IMG/VR virus record: IMGVR_UViG_3300030104_003342
Span: 1-22,285 of that record
Strand: one strand, 5' to 3'
Source: a virus
DNA length: 22,285 bases
A program made the position numbers and the translations under genes. Each line of letters opens with the position of its first letter. Position 1 is the first letter of the stretch. Below are positions 1 to 7,161 of the stretch, piece after piece. The notes beneath the pieces are model-generated. The model was not told the origin of the DNA and ran no database searches. It saw only the letters and a list, made by a program, of their open reading frames with translations.

Positions 1-131
1 TCTTCAAGCGTGAAGAGAACGTGCATCGACTAGATGGTGAGAGACGCTTCTCTCGTAATACATCACTAGCGTCCAGTATCCCTACGGGATAAAGATATAG
101 TCAGTGCCATTAGAAATAATGGAATCACATG
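1..131 (+). ncRNA. Group I self-splicing intron, 3' catalytic half (5' part lies outside the window)
   Basis: All three + frames contain stops here (11-13, 31-33, 90-92, 117-119), so it is not capsid coding sequence. The bases fold as a group I core. GACTA (28-32) pairs perfectly with TAGTC (98-102) as P7, and the second strand sits in the hallmark AAGATATAGTC motif (92-102). TATCCC-TAC-GGGATA (77-91) is a perfect P8-like hairpin. GATG 33-36/CATC 61-64 enclose a GAGAGA/TCTCTC stem (39-44/49-54), as in P7.1/P7.2 of phage IA introns. CCATTA-GAAA-TAATGG (107-122) is a GNRA-capped P9. TCTTCA-AGCG-TGAAGA (1-16) is a further hairpin, perhaps part of P6. The conserved terminal G is placed at 131 by the downstream exon; 132 or 135 is possible. 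The motif is established knowledge; the subgroup and exact 3' splice site are inference. Confidence 0.8.
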
Positions 132-230
132 GATGTGATACTAGGTCGTTTAAGTTGCGGTTGCGATTACGTAAACCCTGCAGCTGCAGTTGAATTGCAT
201 ATTGGCGCAACAGCACCATCTGCATTCTAA
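132..230 (+). CDS. Major capsid protein, 3' exon (C-terminal ~32 residues, partial)
   Basis: After the intron end the frame reads DVILGRLSCGCDYVNP..., then AAAVELHIGATAPSAF and TAA at 228-230. It aligns by eye with the T7 gp10A C-terminus (DQIIAKYAMGHGGLRPEAAG...), and it sits directly before tail tubular protein A, where gp10 belongs. In T7-like phages this protein forms the icosahedral shell. The 5' exon is outside the window, so full length and intron phase cannot be checked. Alternatively it could be an unrelated short ORF starting at ATG 129; the similarity plus synteny makes capsid more likely. Confidence 0.66.
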   Translation, partial: DVILGRLSCGCDYVNPAAAVELHIGATAPSAF

Positions 231-237
231 GTTTAAT

Positions 238-266
238 GGGAGTCTATACGGCTCCCTTTTTTTTTT
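238..266 (+). terminator. Rho-independent terminator after the capsid gene
   Basis: GGGAG 238-242 pairs with CTCCC 252-256. The stem extends through a T-G and a C-G pair (243-244/250-251), leaving loop TATAC, and is followed by ten consecutive T (257-266). It lies 7 bases after the capsid stop and about 15 before the tail tubular A start, the same place as T-phi after T7 gene 10. It would let capsid mRNA outnumber downstream mRNA. Confidence 0.88.
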
Positions 267-281
267 AATCAATAAATAATT

Positions 282-899
282 ATGGCTTTTCCTACCACTA
301 ATGCTTCAACAGAATTACCTGCAATAAATCAAATACTAATGGCTTGTGGTCAGGCTCCAGTTACCACTTTAGATGAAACCAACCCTGACGTTGCGATTGC
401 TTATCAGACCTTACTAGAGATATCTAGAGAGGTTCAAAGTGAAGGCTGGACTTTTAACAAAGAGCCTCATTATGAGATGACACCTGACACAGTTACTAAT
501 CATATTGTCATCCCAAATAATGTATTACAAATAGATTTAAGTTCATCTAATGCTTCTAATAAAGAAGTAGTTAGAAGAGGAGGTAAATTATACGATAAAT
601 ATAACCACACCTACGAGTGGACAGATGGTCCTATCGATTGCGATATCGTATGGCTATTTGATTGGGTAGACCTACCACGCCCAATACAGGACTACATAAC
701 AGCTAGAGCAGCCACCATAGTTTCTAGTCGAATTATTGGAGATCAAACTCAATACCAAATGCTCCAACAGAAAGAGGCATATATGAGAGCAATGGCTGTT
801 GAATATGAATGTAATCAAGGTGATTATTCCATGTTCGGTAAGCCAGATGGCTCACAACCTTATGTCAGCTATGAACCTTACAAAGCACTTATGAGATAA
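282..899 (+). CDS. Tail tubular protein A (gp11-like, head-to-tail adaptor ring)
   Basis: 205 residues, close to T7 gp11 (196). In T7 this protein forms the gatekeeper ring between the portal and nozzle protein gp12 and also contributes to fibre attachment. Family-typical features are the helical N-terminus (LPAINQILMACGQAPV, about residues 13-28), the central segment around WTFNKEPHYEMTP (about 56-68), and the late helical region DLPRPIQDYITARAATIVSSRI. There is no signal or membrane segment. The start is the first ATG after the terminator T-run; no Shine-Dalgarno is visible, since the leader is T/A only. The stop overlaps the next gene as TAATG. Identification rests on length, sequence character and exact synteny. 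Confidence 0.9.
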   Translation: MAFPTTNASTELPAINQILMACGQAPVTTLDETNPDVAIAYQTLLEISREVQSEGWTFNKEPHYEMTPDTVTNHIVIPNNVLQIDLSSSNASNKEVVRRGGKLYDKYNHTYEWTDGPIDCDIVWLFDWVDLPRPIQDYITARAATIVSSRIIGDQTQYQMLQQKEAYMRAMAVEYECNQGDYSMFGKPDGSQPYVSYEPYKALMR

Positions 900-3580
900 T
901 GACAGCTGTAACACAAAGAATTGGAAACTATTTAGGTGGTGTATCTAAACAGCCAGATAGTAAGAAACAGCCAGGTCAGGTAAGAGAGTGTATTAACGGT
1001 TTACCTGATATAACAACTGGATTAGCAAAGAGACCTGGATTTAAGTTTATATCAGTATTAAAGAATTCAAGTGGTACTGCATATACTAATCAATTAGATG
1101 GAGCTAAATGGTTCTATATTAATAGAGGAGATGGTGATAAATACATAGGATGTATTACACCTAAAGCTAGTGCTAATGGTTCTATTTATATATGGAATGC
1201 TGATACAGGAGTAGCATGTACGATTACAGATACAGCTACGAGTTCAGCATTAGGAGCGCATACCTACTTAACTGGAGTCAAAACAAATTACGATGTTTTA
1301 ACTGTCCACGATAGTACGATAATTACTAACAATACAGTAACCGTCACCACTCAAGCTAATCCTACGTTTGTAGCCCAGACAAGGGGTACTCTTATACTTT
1401 TAGGTACAGATGCTCAAATGGCGAGCGAGACGTTTACAGCTACTGTGGCTGGTCAATTAGCGACATATACATCACAAGCTACTGATGGGTACGATGAAGT
1501 ATTAGCTGGATTAAAAACAGCTATTGAAGGTAAAAATATTAGTGGATTAACGGTTACTAAATATGGAACCTCACTTCAATTAGACCGTGTAGTTAGTGGT
1601 ACTCGTACAACATTCACTCTTACAGCTAAAGGTGGCAAAGATAATAAAGGTATAGTTGTTTTCCAAGATTGGGCAGAAAACTCTTCAGTATTACCTCCTC
1701 ACTCTTTCCATAATCATGTAGTAGAAATCATCAATACACATGAAAATGATCAAGATAACTACTACGCTAAATTTGTAGCAAACAATGGAGTTAATGATTT
1801 TGGATATTGGAAGGAAACTATAGGGCCAACAGCATCTCCAGGGCTAGTAAATACAACTATGCCTCATGTGTTGCTATGTACAGGTACTAATACATTCACC
1901 TTTGGACCTAAAACATATACCGAACGTAATGTTGGAGATAACATCACCAACTCACACCCCTCTTTTGTAGGGAAGACAATACAACAAGCATTCTTCCATG
2001 CAAACAGATTAGGGTTTTTAACTGAAGATAATATTAGTTTAAGTAGAGCAGCTGATCCTTTTAATTTTTACCATAGATCAGCTAGAACTCTGACACCAGA
2101 CGACCCTATAGATATATCAGCCACCTCAATCAGACCAGCAATTTTACATGCAGTAAAACCTACAACACAAGGTTTAGTTTTATTTTCAAAAAGTCAACAG
2201 TTTTTGATGTATTCAGATAGTGGTCCTATCACTCCTAGTACAACAAAAATCAGACCTATCTCAAACATGGAGATGGATAAAAATGTAGATCCTATTGATG
2301 TAGGAACTCATATGAATTTCATCAGTAAAACACCTAACTATACAAGGGTGTTTTCATTCCAAACGAGAGGATTACAGGAGAACCCTGCAATTCTAGATAT
2401 AGGAAGAGTGGTTAATGAATGGATAACTATTGATGTAGATACGCTTGTAGCAAGTATTCAAAACGAATTCATAGCTATGTCTGGTCAAGCTAGTGATGAG
2501 ATTTTCTTTTATAGAACATACTCAGACGGCGAAGACTTATTGATGGAAGCTTGGTTTAAGTGGAAGCTGCCTGGGACAGTACAGACAATGGCAGTAGACG
2601 AGGATGATATGTTTACAGTTACTAAACAAGGTAATCAGTACACAGTCTCCAGAGCCAACTTAACTATGAGTCCAGAGGCGTCTATTATTATTAGTAACGC
2701 AGGTCAAAAAGTTAATCCTTGTATAGATCTATACACACCAGCCACTAATGGCTTAACTGGTAGCAATTTAAAAACTGTAGTTTATGATGCTGCTAACGAT
2801 AGATCCCTATGTTATATACCTTTTGCAAATTTAACTGGTAAGAAACCAGCTGTTGTAGTTGGTGGTACAACTGCAGCAGGTACGTTTAATAATTCAGGTT
2901 TTACTATTACTCCCGAAGTAGGTAGTGATTCTAACGGCACATATTTCATTGTCCCTGGAAACAACTTTTCAACTGTAGCTAGTAATGTCTATGTAGGTTT
3001 TGCATATGACTTTGATGTAACCCTACCTCAAGTCTACTATGCTTTAGATGATGATGGAAAGTCAAAAGATTTTACAGCGAACCTTACAGTATCGAGATTG
3101 AAATTTGATGTAGGTCTTTCAGGTGTATTAGGTTTTAAACTTAAATCAGTTGGTAGATTAGCTTATAGTAAAAGTTATACAGCTGATGGGTCTAGAACTA
3201 ATTTTAATTGGATAGCAAGTGATATAGATTATATTGATAGAAACCAAGTAAAAGTAAAAGTTAATAATGTACTAAAAACTTTAACTACTGATTATTCATT
3301 TGTCAGTGATACAGAAATAGCATTTGGTAGTGCGCCCGAAGACGGTGATACTGTTTTAGTTTATGTAGACGAATGGTACACATTATCACCCATCATCAAC
3401 GCTAATACTTATTTAGCTGATGACGTACCACTAGAAGAGTCAACAGTATTTACATTACCAGTACATCAAAGAAGTAAGAATTTTACACTTAGAGTTTTTA
3501 ATGACTCACCATTTCCCGTCTCTCTCAACTCGATGATGTGGGAAGGAAACTACTCACCGAGATTTTATAAGAGGACTTAA
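899..3580 (+). CDS. Tail tubular protein B (gp12-like nozzle), with an extra fibre-like domain
   Basis: 893 residues versus about 794 in T7. gp12 forms the hexameric nozzle of the short tail. The N-terminus MTAVTQRIGNYLGGVSKQPD and the KRPG motif near residue 44 are typical, as is the C-terminal TVFTLPVHQRSKNFTLRV...WEGNYSPR. Much of the extra length is in two places. One is near residues 160-250 (TRGTLILLGTDAQM... onward). The other is at 759-825, where YTADGSRTNFNW...DTEIAFGSAPEDGD...VLVYVDE resembles the T7 gp17 N-terminal domain. The gene begins at ATG overlapping the gp11 stop (TAATG), implying translational coupling. Family call secure; the fibre-like domain is inference from pattern similarity. 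Confidence 0.92.
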   Translation: MTAVTQRIGNYLGGVSKQPDSKKQPGQVRECINGLPDITTGLAKRPGFKFISVLKNSSGTAYTNQLDGAKWFYINRGDGDKYIGCITPKASANGSIYIWNADTGVACTITDTATSSALGAHTYLTGVKTNYDVLTVHDSTIITNNTVTVTTQANPTFVAQTRGTLILLGTDAQMASETFTATVAGQLATYTSQATDGYDEVLAGLKTAIEGKNISGLTVTKYGTSLQLDRVVSGTRTTFTLTAKGGKDNKGIVVFQDWAENSSVLPPHSFHNHVVEIINTHENDQDNYYAKFVANNGVNDFGYWKETIGPTASPGLVNTTMPHVLLCTGTNTFTFGPKTYTERNVGDNITNSHPSFVGKTIQQAFFHANRLGFLTEDNISLSRAADPFNFYHRSARTLTPDDPIDISATSIRPAILHAVKPTTQGLVLFSKSQQFLMYSDSGPITPSTTKIRPISNMEMDKNVDPIDVGTHMNFISKTPNYTRVFSFQTRGLQENPAILDIGRVVNEWITIDVDTLVASIQNEFIAMSGQASDEIFFYRTYSDGEDLLMEAWFKWKLPGTVQTMAVDEDDMFTVTKQGNQYTVSRANLTMSPEASIIISNAGQKVNPCIDLYTPATNGLTGSNLKTVVYDAANDRSLCYIPFANLTGKKPAVVVGGTTAAGTFNNSGFTITPEVGSDSNGTYFIVPGNNFSTVASNVYVGFAYDFDVTLPQVYYALDDDGKSKDFTANLTVSRLKFDVGLSGVLGFKLKSVGRLAYSKSYTADGSRTNFNWIASDIDYIDRNQVKVKVNNVLKTLTTDYSFVSDTEIAFGSAPEDGDTVLVYVDEWYTLSPIINANTYLADDVPLEESTVFTLPVHQRSKNFTLRVFNDSPFPVSLNSMMWEGNYSPRFYKRT

Positions 3581-3583
3581 GAT

Positions 3584-4639
3584 ATGGTATTAAAAACAAT
3601 ACGAAGATTAGCGGGTCCAGTGATGACAGTTGCTGGGGTTGCAACAGGCAATCCAGCTTTGATGGCAGCGGGTGCTGGTGTATCAGCAGCTAGTTCTGGT
3701 ATGGACGACAGAGACGCTGCGAAAGACGCTCAACGAAAAGAGAACGATTACCTAGATAGATTAGAAGATTTTACTGATCAAAGCTATGACATGCGTAAAA
3801 GCTTGACCATAGCTAAAAGAGATGAAAGTGTTAGGGCTATACAACTAAGAGAAGCAAATGAAAGAAAGTTTGCAGAGCGTAAAGACCTAAACAATCAAAG
3901 AGCTTATGAGCAATCCTTAGCTATCTACAACTATCAAAACAAACAACTAAGCAGACAATTCGATAAATCAGAAGAATTATATAGAGATGCCTTATCTTTA
4001 AATGCTAGGGCTGCTCAAAGTGCAAGAGAGAAAGAAATAAGAGTTTTAATGGAGACTAGACAAAAGTTTGCTTTTGAAAATGAAGACAATATTATTCAAG
4101 ATTTAATTGCATCAGGAACAATTGCAGCATCAGGTGTACAAGGCCGTAGTGCAGCAAAAGCTGGACAATCTCAATTAGCAGCATTAGGTAGAAACCAAGC
4201 TGTAATGACTGAATCTATGGTGAGTGCTACTAGGAATTCACATAGCAATTTAAAAGATATTAGTCGCCAATTAGATCAAGCGAATACAGGTGCAAAAGCT
4301 CGAAGGATGTTGAAACCTGAGTTTGCTCCAGCACCATTAAAACCACTAACAACAATAATAAACGACTATCAACTACCTAGAGAATTACAAGACTTCGACT
4401 TTGGTGTTAGACCTATAAGAGGTCAATCAACTGTTTCAGTACCATCTTGGGGAAGTGTATTTGCTAATGCTGCAGCTGGTGCTGTTAGCTCATATGCAGA
4501 GAATTATACAGGCACACCAAGAGGTCAGAGCCAAGGAGTTGGACAAATGAGTTTCAATTATACTCCAAATTCTCAAAGTTCTACTACGAGTTGGGGAGGA
4601 ATGTTGGACAGCGGTCTATTAGATAAACCTTTATATTAA
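3584..4639 (+). CDS. Internal virion protein A (gp14-like)
   Basis: 351 residues, clearly longer than T7 gp14 (196). In T7, gp14 is an internal core protein ejected into the cell, where it helps form the outer-membrane end of the DNA channel. Seen here: a hydrophobic Gly/Ala-rich N-terminal segment (about 8-38), a long charged, probably helical region (about 40-160), and the gp14-typical DLIASGTIAASGVQGRSAAK (about 169-188). A proline- and serine-rich C-terminal extension follows from about residue 235 and is absent from T7. A good Shine-Dalgarno (AAGAGGA, 3569-3575) lies 8 bases before the ATG, one of the few clear ones in the window. Confidence 0.85.
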   Translation: MVLKTIRRLAGPVMTVAGVATGNPALMAAGAGVSAASSGMDDRDAAKDAQRKENDYLDRLEDFTDQSYDMRKSLTIAKRDESVRAIQLREANERKFAERKDLNNQRAYEQSLAIYNYQNKQLSRQFDKSEELYRDALSLNARAAQSAREKEIRVLMETRQKFAFENEDNIIQDLIASGTIAASGVQGRSAAKAGQSQLAALGRNQAVMTESMVSATRNSHSNLKDISRQLDQANTGAKARRMLKPEFAPAPLKPLTTIINDYQLPRELQDFDFGVRPIRGQSTVSVPSWGSVFANAAAGAVSSYAENYTGTPRGQSQGVGQMSFNYTPNSQSSTTSWGGMLDSGLLDKPLY

Positions 4640-4644
4640 TTACA

Positions 4645-7161
4645 ATGGCTACAAAATTCCAAGGGTACGCCCAAAGGAGTGGATTGCAAGAAAGTGATCC
4701 TGGCTATGCTGCACTTGCTAAAATGCAAGAAAGAGATGATCGTGTCATAAGTGGCTTAAGAGAGAATCTCAGAGCATTAGAAACTAGGAATAGACAATCT
4801 GAAAACGATCTACAACGAGCGCAGAGTCAACAAGAACAAAACATGAAAGACATCTTCATTGAAGAGGATGTTTTTAGAAATCAAGAAGCAGCATTAAATC
4901 AAAATATTTCAACGACTAGAAGAAATAAAGATGCTGTTGTTAAAAAAGCTTTAGATCCTATAGGGAAATTAAACAGTTTAGCTAAGTTCAGTGAAACTCT
5001 AGCTACAGGTCTAATAGCTGTAAGGAAGAAAGATATAAAAGCAACTGTAGATGATGAATACCATAAAGCTTTAGTCCAAGGTACTCCCTTTAATGTTCGA
5101 GAGAAGCAAGCTTTATCAGAACAAATTCTAAATAATTATGGTACTCAAATAGAGGGCCAAGCTGATATGGCAGCTATGCGTGGTGCTATGCCTCGTAGTG
5201 TTGCTGAGATTAGAGGGTTTAACCAAGCAAGAGATTATGGAAGGTTAAAAGCTTATGCAAAACTAGCTGGTGAAAACTGGGCTATGCATGCACAAACAGA
5301 ACTCAACAGATTAGGAATAACTGATCCAGAGGGAGCAGCTGTAGCTTTAAAAGTTATCCATCTTGATTACTTAAGAGCGCATAACTTATATGGATTAAGT
5401 ACGGAATTTCTTACTGAAACGCACGATGAAATGCGAAAAGGTAGAAATGCAATTCTAACTGAAATGACTGCTAGCCATGTAAAAGGTCAGAATGATCAAT
5501 ACATGAGCCAACGGTTATCAGAATATAGAGGTTCTCCAAATGAGGAAACTACCTACAACTTATTCAGACAGAAATCAGGTTATTCAGATGGAAAATCATA
5601 TAACAACAGAACTGACGGAGTAAACTATCTATTTAATGAAGTCTTTGCTGATCCAAGATTAACACCAGATTTAGATAAAGCCTTAAATTTTAGAACTAAG
5701 AATGAGAAGGGTGAATGGGGCCAAACTTGGGCTGAGAAGTTTCCTCATCGAATTCCAGAACTCATGAAATCTAGAGGAGAGAAAGAAGCTGAGATAGCAA
5801 GAGCAGAGCAAACAGCCGATAAGGTTGAACAGCATAAGGTAGAGAAGGAGACAAAAGATTGGATTGATAAAGAATGGGATTTAGATATAAAGAATTTTAG
5901 AAGCGTTAAAAAAGACTTAGAACTGCAGGGATATAATACAGACTTCATGAATATCTACGAAGCTCGTAGTATTCAACATCAAAACCAAGATTGGATCAAA
6001 AGTGATTTAGATGAATCAGTAGAAAATGGAACCTTATCAGTCTTCCATGAAGATGATGTCCGTTTACTAACTGATAAAGAAGATAGAAAATATTATTTTG
6101 ATTTAATTAAGGAGAATGAAACAGCAGCTAGAGGCTCTTTCCAATCCGACAAAATCAGTAAGGATGATTTCAAATCTCAGTTAAAGACTGCATTAGGTGA
6201 AGAGCAAGTTTTAGGTAATGATGCTGTTTTAACTTTAAATCAAGCTTTACATTATGCTAATAGTCAATATCTACAGAAACGTTATTCACTAAGAAAGTAC
6301 GGTGGTAAAGATGCTGGTACAGCGTCTAAAGAAGCTTACGACTATGTGATGAAACTAATTCTTGATGGTGAAGGAAAGTTTGAAGTAGTTAATGGTAGAA
6401 AAGATACTTCAATTAAAAATGATAGCCCATTAAAACAAGCTACATTTTTCAAAGAGTTTGTACCTCAAAGTATGTATAAGAGAGGGTACACTGCAAATCT
6501 CACCCCTCAAAACAACTATATTAATAGTGTAAAAGAAGTTCAACAAGATAAAACTGTTATAGATAAGAAGCCTTTAGTATCAGAGAACAAGCTTAGACAA
6601 GAAGCAATAGCTTATGAAAATGGTAAAGGTGTAGACATACCAGCCATCTATTACGACTTACATAAAGCTGATCCATCGTTAGGTACACCAGAGCAGATAT
6701 TTTTAAGACAATTAGCAACTTTAGAACCTCCTATAAAAGTCAATCCCAAGGGAGAGGATTGGAGATCTAAGTGGGCTTCAGATAGTACAGACCCAAGTGG
6801 TGAAAAACTAATCCAAAAGATAGATAGCTTAGATGGTGTCGCTAGGACATATGAAATCATCTACAACAATGGAGCTTCTAATCCTAAATATATGTCTAAC
6901 AGGACTCAGAAACTAATCATACCTGGATACAACGAAGCACCTGCACCTGTAGTAGCTTCAAATCCAATAATGTCTAAGTTATCTCAAGTTTCTGGAGGAA
7001 TGGTAAATGATGAAACATTTCAGTTTGTAGAAAATAAGGAAGGCAAACCAGAGCTTATACCTTTTAGCCCAGAAGCCACCAACTGGTTAATAGATAATGG
7101 AGCAGATTATGGTTGGTATTTCAATTATGAATCAGGAAACTTTGAATATACGGAGTTATAA
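4645..7161 (+). CDS. Internal virion protein (gp15-like)
   Basis: 838 residues, against 747 in T7 gp15. It is expected to be a stacked ring in the ejection core that, with gp16, spans the periplasm during infection. The protein is hydrophilic and mostly helical-looking. Residues ~25-105 (MQERDDRVISGLRENLRALE... onward) look coiled-coil, and there is a second Lys/Glu-rich stretch near 375-420. No membrane segment or enzyme motif is seen. It starts 5 bases after the gp14 stop, and its stop overlaps the gp16 start as TAATG. Assignment is mainly by position between gp14 and gp16, size and composition. Confidence 0.85.
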   Translation: MATKFQGYAQRSGLQESDPGYAALAKMQERDDRVISGLRENLRALETRNRQSENDLQRAQSQQEQNMKDIFIEEDVFRNQEAALNQNISTTRRNKDAVVKKALDPIGKLNSLAKFSETLATGLIAVRKKDIKATVDDEYHKALVQGTPFNVREKQALSEQILNNYGTQIEGQADMAAMRGAMPRSVAEIRGFNQARDYGRLKAYAKLAGENWAMHAQTELNRLGITDPEGAAVALKVIHLDYLRAHNLYGLSTEFLTETHDEMRKGRNAILTEMTASHVKGQNDQYMSQRLSEYRGSPNEETTYNLFRQKSGYSDGKSYNNRTDGVNYLFNEVFADPRLTPDLDKALNFRTKNEKGEWGQTWAEKFPHRIPELMKSRGEKEAEIARAEQTADKVEQHKVEKETKDWIDKEWDLDIKNFRSVKKDLELQGYNTDFMNIYEARSIQHQNQDWIKSDLDESVENGTLSVFHEDDVRLLTDKEDRKYYFDLIKENETAARGSFQSDKISKDDFKSQLKTALGEEQVLGNDAVLTLNQALHYANSQYLQKRYSLRKYGGKDAGTASKEAYDYVMKLILDGEGKFEVVNGRKDTSIKNDSPLKQATFFKEFVPQSMYKRGYTANLTPQNNYINSVKEVQQDKTVIDKKPLVSENKLRQEAIAYENGKGVDIPAIYYDLHKADPSLGTPEQIFLRQLATLEPPIKVNPKGEDWRSKWASDSTDPSGEKLIQKIDSLDGVARTYEIIYNNGASNPKYMSNRTQKLIIPGYNEAPAPVVASNPIMSKLSQVSGGMVNDETFQFVENKEGKPELIPFSPEATNWLIDNGADYGWYFNYESGNFEYTEL

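Noticed and set aside
1-92. Frame 3-92 (FKREENVHRLDGERRFSRNT...) as capsid or another protein
   Set aside because: The bases are fully accounted for by intron helices, the peptide has no capsid resemblance, and it stops before the real exon.
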